Shown: one piece after another, positions 43,804 to 52,676 of the stretch
Layout of the letters: each line of letters starts with the position of its first letter
Position numbering within the stretch: position 1 is the first letter of the stretch
NCBI GenBank assembly: GCA_965247245.1
Contig: CBDFGV010000003.1
Span: forward strand, 1,116,001 to 1,180,000
From: Tectiglobus sp965247245
GTDB lineage: Bacteria; Pseudomonadota; Alphaproteobacteria; Rhizobiales; Hyphomicrobiaceae
DNA length: 64,000 nt
Direction: 5' to 3'
Translations under genes and position numbers: made by a program
Notes under the pieces: generated by a model
Databases searched by the model: none
What the model saw: the letters and a program-made list of their open reading frames with translations, nothing else
What the model was told of the DNA's origin: nothing

Positions 43804-44340
43804 ATGCAGATCGATACGCATGAAATCTGGCAGCAACTGCTCTCGTTCATGCGCGAGTACAATGAACTGATCGAAGTGATCATGTTCATCCTGGCATTTG
43901 CCGAGTCCATTATCTTTGCCTCAGTCTTTGTACCTTCCAGCGTAATCTTTGTTGCCGTGGGTGCGTTGGAAGGCGCTGCGAACGGCCCGCTATTGACCAT
44001 CATCATTGCTGGGGCGCTCGGCGCGCTGGCGGGTGACATGGTTTCGTTCGCAATCGGCGTCAGACTTCGTGACAAGCTTCCCGAGATGTGGCCATTGACG
44101 AAGTACCCCGGGTTATTGACGAAGACCAGGGAGCAATTTGATCGATGGGGTGTATGGGCGATTGTTGCATCGAAGCTTCTCGGACCGTTACGGCCTATTC
44201 TTCCGATGCTCGCAGGCGCATCGTATATGTCGTGGTCAGTCTTCATCCCGGCAAGCGCGTTGTCGTCGATAATCTGGTCGGCTCTTCTGCTGGCGCCGGC
44301 CTACTATGGGCTGCAACTGGTGATCCAAACGACAAGCTAA
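43804..44340 (+). CDS. DedA-family membrane protein
   Basis: A SNARE-associated/DedA membrane protein of 178 residues, with five or so hydrophobic segments. Family motifs are AESIIFASVFVPSSVIFVAVG (the E of the first re-entrant region), GALAGDMVSFAIGVRLRD and FDRWGVWAIVASKLLGPLRPILPMLAG, with the conserved arginine in GPLRP. DedA proteins are linked to lipid scrambling (undecaprenyl phosphate or phosphatidylethanolamine) and to membrane potential. AAGGA lies 9 nt before the ATG at 43804. Convergent with the OxyR-like gene. Confidence 0.92.
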   Translation: MQIDTHEIWQQLLSFMREYNELIEVIMFILAFAESIIFASVFVPSSVIFVAVGALEGAANGPLLTIIIAGALGALAGDMVSFAIGVRLRDKLPEMWPLTKYPGLLTKTREQFDRWGVWAIVASKLLGPLRPILPMLAGASYMSWSVFIPASALSSIIWSALLLAPAYYGLQLVIQTTS

Positions 44341-44346
44341 GTTAGA

Positions 44347-45267
44347 CTAAGGCCGGCTCTCGATGGATGAGAAGTGCTCCTGAATGATACGACTGAAAAA
44401 GTTAGCTAGCTTCGCATAGTCATCGGCGTGAGCGCTCGCGCGACGCCAAACCATACCAACAGAGCGATGAATTGAGCGGCCTTCAATCGGGATCGTGCGC
44501 AGGTTGGGATCGCTCTCTATCTCGCGGCGCACGTAAAATCCAGGCAGCAAGGTGATACCCAGGCCCATGATAACCATCTCGCGCAAGGTATCGAGACTCG
44601 TGCCCTCGAATTCGAAACGAAGATTCGCGCCAAACTCACCACACAAACTGACGACCAGATCATGCAACTGGTGACCAGGTCCGAGCGCGAGCATGTCCTG
44701 ACCTTCGAGATCACTCTTGGTAACCACCTCCTTGTCGGCGATAGGGTGATCGTGCGCGACGGTGAGGTGGAGCGGCTCACGAAAAAGGTGCTTCGCTTCA
44801 AAATCCGCCTTGGTGATCGGAAGCAATGTTATGATTGCATCCAGGCTGCCTTCCTCTAGCGCACGCGGCAGCTGCTCCGGAAGATCCTCGCGAACATAGA
44901 GCTTAAGCTCGGGATAGGCCTTGTGCAGCTCAGGCATCACATGAGGCAGTAAGTATGGGCCAATTGTTGGGGGCAACCCCAATCGTAACAATCCCGACAA
45001 CTCGCGCCCGCCGGAACTTGCAAGCATTCTTATTTCGGAGAGATCCCGAAGCATGCGACGTGCAACTTCGACAACCTGCACACCCAAGGGCGTCAACAGC
45101 ACTCGCGATCGACTCCGCTCAACAAGTTTCGCGCCAAGTCGTTCTTCGAGCGCTTTGAGTTGCTCGCTCACATTCGGTTGAGTTGTATTTGCACGCTCGG
45201 CAGCACGGCGGAAATGCAAGGTGTCAGCGACGGCGACAAGGTATTCGAGCTGGCGAAGGTTCGGCAC
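44347..45267 (-). CDS. OxyR-like LysR-family regulator without the peroxidatic cysteine
   Basis: A LysR regulator of 306 residues, close to OxyR in length and pattern (QLEYLVAVADTLHFRRAAERANTTQPNVSEQLKALE, and TSLDTLREMVIMGLGITLLPGFY). In E. coli OxyR the sensing pair is Cys199 and Cys208 in GHCLRDQAMGFC. Here the aligned segment is GHQLHDLVVSLC: residue 200 is Gln and only Cys209 remains. It cannot form the OxyR disulfide, so it must sense differently or be a paralogue with another ligand. The start is a GTG with GAGGAA upstream. It lies near dps and DedA genes. Confidence 0.9.
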   Translation of the reverse strand: MPNLRQLEYLVAVADTLHFRRAAERANTTQPNVSEQLKALEERLGAKLVERSRSRVLLTPLGVQVVEVARRMLRDLSEIRMLASSGGRELSGLLRLGLPPTIGPYLLPHVMPELHKAYPELKLYVREDLPEQLPRALEEGSLDAIITLLPITKADFEAKHLFREPLHLTVAHDHPIADKEVVTKSDLEGQDMLALGPGHQLHDLVVSLCGEFGANLRFEFEGTSLDTLREMVIMGLGITLLPGFYVRREIESDPNLRTIPIEGRSIHRSVGMVWRRASAHADDYAKLANFFSRIIQEHFSSIESRP

Positions 45268-45376
45268 CGACCGTGCTTCCTCTGGTTAGATCGAGCAAGC
45301 TTTGGACATGGGGATTTAGTCTCAGATTCCCATCATAATAGAGAAAATCTATCGAACACAGCTGATCTTTGCTACC

Positions 45377-46291
45377 TCATCGATGTTCCCAAGGTGGAAC
45401 AGGCGAAAACGCGTCAACGAAGAAATCTATCGTCGCGCGGAGTTTCGCCGGCGGGCGGCGATCGGCAGGAAAGATGGCGAATATCCCATCCAGGTCCATT
45501 GTCGTATGATCAAGCTCCAGTTCTACCAATGCGCCGCTGTCTAGTTCTTCCCGAACCAGAAAAGTTGGCTGGTAGATGATGCCCTGCCCTTCAACCGCAG
45601 CTCGTACTAGCACATCACCATTGTTGGCCTGGATTGTCCCTGAGATGGCAACACTCTTCGCTCCATCAGAACCAAAGTGCCAGCGGTTCGTCCCAACGCG
45701 ATCCGATAGCGTATAGCCAAGACAATTGTGATGCTTGAGATCAGAAATCTGTTTCGGCTCGCCGAATTGTTCGAGGTATTGCGGCGAGGCACAGAGCACC
45801 ATCGAACAGTGCGCGAGCCGTCTTGCAATCATACTGGAGTCTCTCAGATCGCCTATACGGATTGCGAGATCCCAACCTTCTTCGATCAGATTGACCTGAC
45901 GATCATTCAATCCAAGATCTACTTCAAGCTTCGGATACTGCGACACGAGTTTCGGCACCAAAGGCGCAACCTCGCGGATGCCAAAAGAGACCGGTACATT
46001 GAGGCGCAAACGTCCCCGTACCTCTGTCGCTGATTGTGACGCCCGGGCATCCGCCTCTGCGATCGAGTCTAGGATGCCCTCAACTGCATCGAGATAGCTC
46101 TGCCCTGCCTCGGTTAGCGTCATTCTACGGGTGGTTCGGTGCAGCAGCTTTGTACCCAGACGCTCTTCCAGAGAAGCAACATGTTTCGTCGCCATCGTTT
46201 GCGACATCCTGAGAGCCCGCGCTGCGGCTGACAGGCTCCCTAGAGCGGCCACCCGGGCAAAGACTTCCATTGCGGTCACACGATCAGCCAT
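45377..46291 (-). CDS. LysR-family transcriptional regulator
   Basis: A LysR regulator of 304 residues with the N-terminal helix-turn-helix (MEVFARVAALGSLSAAARAL...QTMATKHVASLEERLG) and a substrate domain of the group typical of quinone- and aromatic-responsive DoxX neighbours (LRLNVPVSFGIREVAPLVPKL). The ATG at 46291 is chosen: GAGGTG precedes it and the upstream TTG at 46345 would run through the operator. Divergent from the DoxX-VOC operon; it probably represses it, and itself, through the palindrome at 46300. Confidence 0.93.
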   Translation of the reverse strand: MADRVTAMEVFARVAALGSLSAAARALRMSQTMATKHVASLEERLGTKLLHRTTRRMTLTEAGQSYLDAVEGILDSIAEADARASQSATEVRGRLRLNVPVSFGIREVAPLVPKLVSQYPKLEVDLGLNDRQVNLIEEGWDLAIRIGDLRDSSMIARRLAHCSMVLCASPQYLEQFGEPKQISDLKHHNCLGYTLSDRVGTNRWHFGSDGAKSVAISGTIQANNGDVLVRAAVEGQGIIYQPTFLVREELDSGALVELELDHTTMDLDGIFAIFPADRRPPAKLRATIDFFVDAFSPVPPWEHR

Positions 46292-46299
46292 GAAACACC

Positions 46300-46322
46300 T
46301 CACACTAATAGTGTGATATAAT
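46300..46322 (+). promoter_or_regulatory. LysR operator palindrome and -10 box for the DoxX-VOC operon
   Basis: TCACACTA-A-TAGTGTGA (46300-46316) is a perfect 17-bp palindrome. A consensus -10, TATAAT, begins at 46317. The palindrome starts 9 bp from the ATG of the LysR gene and touches its ribosome site. Binding would therefore block the rightward promoter and the regulator's own translation start region. Confidence 0.72.
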
Positions 46323-46395
46323 ATGCAAAAATCGCCAGTTATCAAACGCTACCTCAGGGGCGATATCTCGATCATGTCAACCAAAGGAGACCACA

Positions 46396-46818
46396 ATGAT
46401 CGACAATCAAACCGCTCCATATGCTGCCCTGCTGCTTCGCGTTAGCCTCGGCGTTCTACTGCTTGCCCACGGCTTACTCCTCAAAGTCTTCACGTTCGGC
46501 ATTCCCGGCACCGTCGGCTTCTTCGAAAGCATCGGCTATCCCGGTTTCTTTGCTTACCTAGTCATCCTCGGCGAAATCGGCGGAGGTATCGCATTGATCC
46601 TTGGTGTATGGACCCGCGCCATCTCTCTTCTGCTGCTGCCCATCTTAATCGGCGCAACACTTCAACATGCCGGCAATGGATGGCTGTTTTCCGCAGCAAA
46701 CGGCGGTTGGGAGTTTCCAGCCTTCTGGACCATTACATTGATCGTCCAGGCATTACTCGGTGATGGCGCATACGCATGGCGACCAGGCTTCCTACAGCGT
46801 CAAACAGCAACTGCCTAG
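46396..46818 (+). CDS. DoxX-family membrane protein
   Basis: A DoxX protein of 140 residues with four hydrophobic helices, typical length. LLLRVSLGVLLLAHGLLLKV at the N-terminus and FLVILGEIGGGIALILGVWTR-like spacing in the centre are family hallmarks. AAGGAG lies upstream of the ATG. First gene of a two-gene unit with the VOC protein. Relatives contribute to quinone or thiol stress defence; role here unproven. Confidence 0.92.
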   Translation: MIDNQTAPYAALLLRVSLGVLLLAHGLLLKVFTFGIPGTVGFFESIGYPGFFAYLVILGEIGGGIALILGVWTRAISLLLLPILIGATLQHAGNGWLFSAANGGWEFPAFWTITLIVQALLGDGAYAWRPGFLQRQTATA

Positions 46819-46857
46819 GCTCACTCTAGACAGCCTCCCAACCACCGGAGAAAAGCA

Positions 46858-47385
46858 ATGCAAAATACAGCAACGCTACCAACCACAGAACCCAACCTGA
46901 CACCGGATCCGATCCACCCGCAGGCAACCATCGGGCATGTCCACCTCAAAGTTGCAAATCTGGACCGCGCACTTGCCTTCTACTGCGGAGTACTTGGCTT
47001 CTCGCTAAAGCAGCGCTACGGCGATCAGGCAGCCTTTGTCTCGGCCGGTGGCTATCACCATCACATCGGCTTGAACACTTGGCAAAGCAAGGATGGCGAT
47101 CCGCCGCCACGCGGCACCACCGGCCTGTTCCATTTGGCTATTCTCTACCCCACACGCGCCGCACTAGCTGACGCTCTGCAGCGCCTCATACAAGCTGACA
47201 TCAAACTGGACGGCGCAAGCGATCATGGTGTCAGTGAAGCCCTCTACCTGACGGACCCAGATGGCAATGGCATTGAACTCTACCACGACCGAGATGAAGT
47301 CGATTGGCCGCGTCATCATGACGGACAACTAGCAATGACGACGCAACCGCTCGACGTCGACGCACTGCTGCGGGACGCGGCTTGA
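46858..47385 (+). CDS. VOC-family protein (glyoxalase/extradiol dioxygenase fold)
   Basis: A vicinal-oxygen-chelate protein of 175 residues. It opens the domain with IGHVHLKVANLDRALAFYCGVLGFSLKQRYGDQ, has HHIGLNTWQSKDG, and ends with YLTDPDGNGIELYHDRDEVDW; the His in HVHL, the His in LFHLAI and the Glu in GIELY would be the metal ligands. It resembles catechol 2,3-dioxygenase-like CatE. GGAGAAAAGCA precedes the ATG. Co-transcribed with DoxX; together they suggest breakdown of, or resistance to, an aromatic or quinone. Confidence 0.93.
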   Translation: MQNTATLPTTEPNLTPDPIHPQATIGHVHLKVANLDRALAFYCGVLGFSLKQRYGDQAAFVSAGGYHHHIGLNTWQSKDGDPPPRGTTGLFHLAILYPTRAALADALQRLIQADIKLDGASDHGVSEALYLTDPDGNGIELYHDRDEVDWPRHHDGQLAMTTQPLDVDALLRDAA

Positions 47386-47402
47386 CCCATCTAAACAGAC
47401 CT

Positions 47403-47436
47403 GCTGCGCGACTGGTTTTAGATAGCGTCGCGCAGC
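47403..47436 (+). terminator. Stem-loop after the VOC gene, probable terminator
   Basis: GCTGCGCGAC at 47403-47412 pairs perfectly with GTCGCGCAGC at 47427-47436; the loop is 14 nt. It lies 18 bp past the VOC stop. Only a short A run follows, so it lacks the usual T tract. Confidence 0.5.
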
Positions 47437-47544
47437 AAAACTACTCGTAGTTCTTGCGACAACATCACCTGGCTTGCACCTGCCCACCAAACCAATACGA
47501 TAGGCGCCGTAAGATGATGTCTTACGTTGTTCTCGGGAGCATTC

Positions 47545-47832
47545 GTGGCAAGTACAGCAACTACCTTATTGATCGTCGCCGCGATGTGGGTTCCGCCGGC
47601 ACTGGCAATAACAATCAATCTTCTTGATCCCGACATTGGCACGGCGCTCGGTGTACCATATGGATTCCTTGCCGGTCTTGTGTTCGCCGTCGTTTCGACA
47701 GGAGTTATCGCCGCTCTCTCACAACGCTGGTCAGCACTTCGGCCAAATTATCTGATCGTGCTGGGGGCTGCGGTCCTAAGTACAGCGTTGTTATTCCTTG
47801 CGGACCGGGGGGCCTTGTCAGTGACAAGTTAG
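47545..47832 (+). CDS. Small membrane protein, unknown function
   Basis: A protein of 95 residues with three hydrophobic helices (about 4-22, 34-54 and 63-83). GTG at 47545 follows GGGAG by 6 nt, which is better than the TTG at 47527. No family recognised. Convergent with the large aldehyde dehydrogenase gene. Confidence 0.6.
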   Translation: MASTATTLLIVAAMWVPPALAITINLLDPDIGTALGVPYGFLAGLVFAVVSTGVIAALSQRWSALRPNYLIVLGAAVLSTALLFLADRGALSVTS

Positions 47833-47885
47833 CGTGACAGGGCTGAACAGCTGGGAGCGAGCTTACAAGCCATCCGTGAACAAGA

Positions 47886-49622
47886 TCATCCAAACACAGC
47901 ACTCATGAGAATTCTTGGCAGCTTCAGCAGGCTCGGAGAGTGTTGGAACCGGGTGAGTAGTGGACCCAACTTATGCTGGGTACTATGGGTAATGAAGTAG
48001 GGCGGACGTGGAAAGGCCGTCATCTCACCAGAAAATATGCTCCGTGGAAACGGACGCCAAGGCGCCTGGATCACGACACGTTCAACGTCCTCCAGCATGA
48101 GCGCGTTGTGCACTGTCCCAATACCGGATTGAATATCTGCCAGCGTGTGGCCCGGATAAGCGCCCCACGGACACGTCGGAGCATTGAAGGCAAGCCCACA
48201 CCACGAATTGATAGCGATGGTGCCATATCGCAGTTCCGCAATGAGTTCCTCGAAACGATCTCGTCCAAGGTCCGCAACAGTGCGTGGATGGATAAGAATG
48301 TTGGCTCCCAGCGTTCCCGACAGCTTGTCGTTAGCATAGGTAATAGCGGACCGAAGATAAGTCTCAACGTCCGGGTCATCGAGCTCTTTGGTTCCAAGCG
48401 CTGGCGCGAAGCACTCCTGCTGCATCTGCCATTCCGCATCACCGAGATTGCCAATCATCAGCGGCGGTGCACCGTTCGGGCGCTCGACATGAACAACATC
48501 TTGTGCCGTTGCCGCAAAGGCTGCCATACGATCCAGGGATCCCGGATAGTAGGCCGACCGGCCATGTGCTCTGGCAACCTCTTTCACGGTGTCCAGGAGT
48601 TGGGACGACTTATCCCACATCTTCGGCAGAATGAGAGCCTGACAAGCAATGCAGTTGTGACCTGAGTTATGCAGCTTCTGGCTTGCGATATGCTCGGCCT
48701 GGTACTTGATATCCGCCTCACTCCACGGACCGGGTACAACAATGGTCGGGCTGATCCCACCCAACTCCGATGTGATGCGCTTTGTTAACCTGGGTTGATC
48801 AGCGGCACGCGCCTCCTCGGCTTCGGGCCCCGAACCCCAGACAATTGCATCATGGGTTGCTGCCGACCCCGTGACATGAACCTCCTCGACCAAAGGGTGC
48901 CGGCATAGGAAAGCCCCTGCATCTGCTCCCCCGCACACAATGCGAAGAAAGCCGCGTTCGATAAAAGGAGCCAGTGCAGCTTCAAGACAATCGGCTAGGT
49001 CTGCGTTGATCGGGTTCATCTTGAGGATGACAACCTGATGCACTGAAATGAGCTTGTGCAGCACATCAAGCGGTGCAATGGCCGAGATATTCCCAGCGCC
49101 CAGAACTAACGCAACTCCTCCTTTGCGATCGGCCGATGGAACATCGTAGGCGCTCGCAGCGTGTTCAAAGAGGTTCTCGGCTGTCACTCCTGCTCGCATC
49201 CAGGCTTCCGCCTTTACGTCGGGCAGTGCGAGTTCGTCCTTGAAAGAGAGGGGCAGAACGCGCACAGCAAGTTGACCGGTCGCGAGCGGCCGCGTCTTGG
49301 CCCGCTTGAGATAGGCCTTGCCATCCAACTGAGACAGCGTGTCGATCAAGGCATTCAAACCGCACATGACCGAGTACGGCCCGGACAACCACTCTTCCCC
49401 CTCAAAGGTCGAGCCCACCGGAAGCTCCTTGCCACGCGCTGCCGTCTCTACCCAGCGGTCGGCAACCGCAAGCAGGCTGTCCTTCGTCGCCTCCAACAAC
49501 GCAATACGCTTTTCGATGGGCAACCGCGCCCAGGTTTCTTTTTGTGCCTCGAGCGCGTCAAGCGCTGGATCGAACTCCGCCGCAAACGATCCATCGGCTT
49601 CGGCAATGTCTTGCTGGGTCAT
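47886..49622 (-). CDS. Large aldehyde dehydrogenase-superfamily protein
   Basis: A protein of 578 residues, about 90-100 longer than typical aldehyde dehydrogenases. Catalytic Cys324 is in HNSGHNCIACQ and the general base Glu286 in TSELGGISPT; VLGAGNISAIAPLDVLHK corresponds to the cofactor loop. It has a longer N-terminal segment, and some 70 residues beyond the usual C-terminus (VIQAPWRPFPRSIFSGEM...). The NTSGQSC-type context is replaced by NSGHNC. A separate clade of ALDHs has this layout; substrate unknown. The ATG has no notable ribosome site. Monocistronic. Confidence 0.9.
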   Translation of the reverse strand: MTQQDIAEADGSFAAEFDPALDALEAQKETWARLPIEKRIALLEATKDSLLAVADRWVETAARGKELPVGSTFEGEEWLSGPYSVMCGLNALIDTLSQLDGKAYLKRAKTRPLATGQLAVRVLPLSFKDELALPDVKAEAWMRAGVTAENLFEHAASAYDVPSADRKGGVALVLGAGNISAIAPLDVLHKLISVHQVVILKMNPINADLADCLEAALAPFIERGFLRIVCGGADAGAFLCRHPLVEEVHVTGSAATHDAIVWGSGPEAEEARAADQPRLTKRITSELGGISPTIVVPGPWSEADIKYQAEHIASQKLHNSGHNCIACQALILPKMWDKSSQLLDTVKEVARAHGRSAYYPGSLDRMAAFAATAQDVVHVERPNGAPPLMIGNLGDAEWQMQQECFAPALGTKELDDPDVETYLRSAITYANDKLSGTLGANILIHPRTVADLGRDRFEELIAELRYGTIAINSWCGLAFNAPTCPWGAYPGHTLADIQSGIGTVHNALMLEDVERVVIQAPWRPFPRSIFSGEMTAFPRPPYFITHSTQHKLGPLLTRFQHSPSLLKLPRILMSAVFG

Positions 49623-49829
49623 TTTGCGGATCTCTGCCTATTGAACTGATCGCGTGGCGTGCTGGCGCGTCCTAGCGGCCATACATGCTATCAAACGATG
49701 GGCCACGCCATCTTGGCCTTGTATTTACGTGATGCCAGCAAGGTCGGGAAACAACGTGATCGCATCAGCGTTAAGAATTGCAAAGTTATGCTTGGCCTCG
49801 GCCTCACCTAGGTCTTCATCATCTACTGG

Positions 49830-50225
49830 TCAATCCTTATTGACCTGTCCAAGATTGTGTCGAAATTGCACGCCCCAGCGCCCTTGCTGACAGGTTACAA
49901 TCCAGATGGCCTCATACGATCCATCATCGAGACTCGCTCGATCTAACCGGCGAAAGCGTACCTTGAACACGACGGACGCGACAGATCGGGCAAGCTCTTC
50001 CACATGATCGAATTCAGTTCGCATCCAATTCGGGTCCGTTTGCAGAATGATCTCCCAAGGAGGTTTTGCGCTGACGCCTACCTCATCTGCAACGGCTATC
50101 GTGAGTGCCACACCGTTATAGTTCTGATAGGTGAAGGGGTAGTTCATCGTCTCGCGATAAGCGGCAAGATCGCGATCATTAATCGCCTCAGCATGGCGCT
50201 GTAATACGTTCTCGGCTTCGGCCAT
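49830..50225 (-). CDS. NTF2-like/SnoaL-type protein
   Basis: A protein of 131 residues. AEAENVLQRHAEAINDRDLAAYRETMNYPFTYQN is the typical first helix of an NTF2-like (cone-shaped) fold, and the C-terminal strands include YEAIWIVTCQQGRWGVQFRHN. These fold into small pockets that may be enzymes or ligand carriers; role unknown. The ATG at 50225 has GAGG 7 nt upstream. Divergent from polB. Confidence 0.85.
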   Translation of the reverse strand: MAEAENVLQRHAEAINDRDLAAYRETMNYPFTYQNYNGVALTIAVADEVGVSAKPPWEIILQTDPNWMRTEFDHVEELARSVASVVFKVRFRRLDRASLDDGSYEAIWIVTCQQGRWGVQFRHNLGQVNKD

Positions 50226-50329
50226 CTCATGTCCTCTTCTCATGCCCAGTCATTGAGCCACGACAGCACTTATCGCTCCCGGATACTTCGGACTGCCCAT
50301 AACCGCTGTTTTCGAATAGAGTTAGCTCT

Positions 50330-52642
50330 ATGGACGATACCACAACAGGTTATCTGCTGACGCGTGGCTGGCGCGATACAACTCGCGGCATTGAGCTGAC
50401 CTTCTGGTGCGCCACTGCTTATGGTCCGGTCCGACTTGTCGTCCAAGATCAAGAGGCCGTTTGTTTCATCGCTCGAAACCAGCCTCTAGCCTTGCCGCAA
50501 GGGACACGCAGGCAGCCAAGAGATCTGAAGCTTCTCGATGGCAGTCCAGTCGACGCACTTTACTTTCGCAATCAGCGAACTCTCCAGTCCATTCGGCAAT
50601 CAGAAATCCAATTAGCAGAATCCGACGTCAAGCCATCCGATCGCTACCTGATGGAACGCTTCATTGCGACTGGCATCGAAGCGAAGGGAGCAATTGCCCG
50701 ACAGGACGGCATTCGCACAATGGTCAATCCACAGCTACGCAGGACTGATTTCGAACCGCAATTATGTGCTCTTTCCCTCGACATCGAAACGAGAGGTAAC
50801 TCTGATCAGCTCTATTCTGTCGCGGGCGCAATGATGACAACGACACCCGATAGTCCAGTGTCTGCCGTCTTCATGATCGGCAAAGGAGACGACGAAGTTC
50901 GCGACGGCTACACATTACGTTACTATCCAGATGAACGCAGACTACTCGCGGCCTTCTTCGAATGGCTCCACCACGTTGATCCTGACCTCATCATTGGCTG
51001 GAGCGTCGTGAACTTCGACCTCAGCTTCCTTGACCGCAAGTGCCAGTCATTGGGCATTCCGTTCGCCGTGGGTCGCGGTGGAGAGGACGCACGCATTCTT
51101 CAACCGGGCAGCCCAGGTCAGCCGCGCATCGCGCGCATACCCGGTCGCGGTGTTCTCGACGGTGTTGATCTACTCAAAGCTGGTTTCTGGGCCTTTGAAA
51201 GCTTCTCTCTGGACAATGTTGCCCACGAGCTGCTAGGCACTGGCAAACTCATCACCACGGAGCAAAACAAGGTAGCCGAGATCAATCGTCAGTTCCGCGA
51301 AGACAAACGCCAACTGGCAGACTACAACATGCGCGATTGCACTCTCGTCAATGAGATCTTCATCCAAGCCGATCTTATTCCATTCGCTGTCCAGCGCGCT
51401 AACCTGACAGGCCTCGCAATTGATCGCCTAGGCGGCTCGGTCGCCGCTCTCGACAATCTCTACTTGCCGCGCCTACATCGCCATGGCTTTGTTGCACCCG
51501 ACGTTCGTGCAGAAGCCGAAGGGTTAGCCAGCCCAGGCGGATATGTACTCGACTCCAAACCGGGGCTCTACGACAACGTCCTCGTGCTGGATTTCAAAAG
51601 CCTGTACCCCAGCATCATCCGAACATTCTTCATTGATCCGATGGGCCTCGAACAACCCGGCGACAATCCGGTCCCCGGTTTCCACGATGCCACATTTTCA
51701 CGCGACCGACATATCCTGCCCGGACTCATCGAAGAACTTTGGCAGGCTCGAGATGCCGCCAAACGCGCCAAGGATGCACCGCTTTCGCAAGCCATCAAGA
51801 TCATCATGAACTCTTTCTACGGAGTTCTGGGGTCAAGTGGTTGCCGTTTCCACTCGCAAAAACTGGCGTCCAGCATCACGCGCCGCGGCCACGAGATCAT
51901 CACTCAGTCGCGGGACTGGATCGAAGCTCAGGGCTATCAAGTCATCTACGGCGATACCGACTCCCTTTTCATTCTGCTCGGACCGTCACACGATGATGAC
52001 AGCGCCCAGCAAATTGGCCGCCAACTCATGACGGATCTGAACGATTGGTGGACAAAGGAGCTGAACAAGCGCTACGCCATCAATTGTCATTTAGAGGTGG
52101 AGTTTGAAACGCACTTCCGAAGGTTCCTGATGCCAACCGTTCGCGGCATGCAAACAGGCAGCAAGAAGCGTTATGCTGGTATGGTCGTCGGCACGGATGG
52201 CGGGCTAGAACTCATTGTGAAGGGCCTAGAAGCAGCCCGTTCCGATTGGACACCGCTGGCAAGAAATTTCCAACGCGAACTTTACCAACGCGTGTTTCTC
52301 AATCAGCCCATCGACGACTTTGTGCGAGCTACAGCCGAGGCTTTGCGTGCCGGTGAACTCGACCAAGATCTTGTCTATCGCAAGCGGCTGCGACGACGAC
52401 TGGAAGACTATAAGCGCAATGTGCCTCCGCACGTTCAAGCAGCAAGAAAGCTGAGCACCCACGGCAGTGTCATTCGCTACGTCATAACCTCTAACGGACC
52501 GGAACCATTGGATGCACTTCAGTCAGCGCCGGATTATCAGCACTATCTCGACAAACAGCTGGCGCCAGCAGCCGACAGCATTCTCCAGTTTCTCAATACG
52601 AGCTTCAGAGACCTCACTGATCAGCAGATGCAAATGTTCTGA
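50330..52642 (+). CDS. polB: DNA polymerase II (family B)
   Basis: A family B DNA polymerase of 770 residues, close to the 783 of E. coli Pol II. The 3'-5' exonuclease motifs are intact: Exo I LDIET (Asp151, Glu153), Exo II NFDLSFLD and Exo III YNMRDCTLV. Polymerase motif A is DFKSLYPSII near residue 420, motif B KIIMNSFYGVLG near 490 and motif C YGDTDS near 540. Pol II restarts and translesion-copies stalled forks. An obvious LexA box was not seen upstream. Divergent from the NTF2-like gene and convergent with the next. Confidence 0.95.
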   Translation: MDDTTTGYLLTRGWRDTTRGIELTFWCATAYGPVRLVVQDQEAVCFIARNQPLALPQGTRRQPRDLKLLDGSPVDALYFRNQRTLQSIRQSEIQLAESDVKPSDRYLMERFIATGIEAKGAIARQDGIRTMVNPQLRRTDFEPQLCALSLDIETRGNSDQLYSVAGAMMTTTPDSPVSAVFMIGKGDDEVRDGYTLRYYPDERRLLAAFFEWLHHVDPDLIIGWSVVNFDLSFLDRKCQSLGIPFAVGRGGEDARILQPGSPGQPRIARIPGRGVLDGVDLLKAGFWAFESFSLDNVAHELLGTGKLITTEQNKVAEINRQFREDKRQLADYNMRDCTLVNEIFIQADLIPFAVQRANLTGLAIDRLGGSVAALDNLYLPRLHRHGFVAPDVRAEAEGLASPGGYVLDSKPGLYDNVLVLDFKSLYPSIIRTFFIDPMGLEQPGDNPVPGFHDATFSRDRHILPGLIEELWQARDAAKRAKDAPLSQAIKIIMNSFYGVLGSSGCRFHSQKLASSITRRGHEIITQSRDWIEAQGYQVIYGDTDSLFILLGPSHDDDSAQQIGRQLMTDLNDWWTKELNKRYAINCHLEVEFETHFRRFLMPTVRGMQTGSKKRYAGMVVGTDGGLELIVKGLEAARSDWTPLARNFQRELYQRVFLNQPIDDFVRATAEALRAGELDQDLVYRKRLRRRLEDYKRNVPPHVQAARKLSTHGSVIRYVITSNGPEPLDALQSAPDYQHYLDKQLAPAADSILQFLNTSFRDLTDQQMQMF

Positions 52643-52676
52643 GCGGCACGAACGGCACAGAGAAAGCCACCCCAAT

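Noticed and set aside
47973..48665. 230-codon plus-strand frame
   Set aside because: Antisense to the large aldehyde dehydrogenase with its catalytic Cys and Glu; no ribosome site or family.
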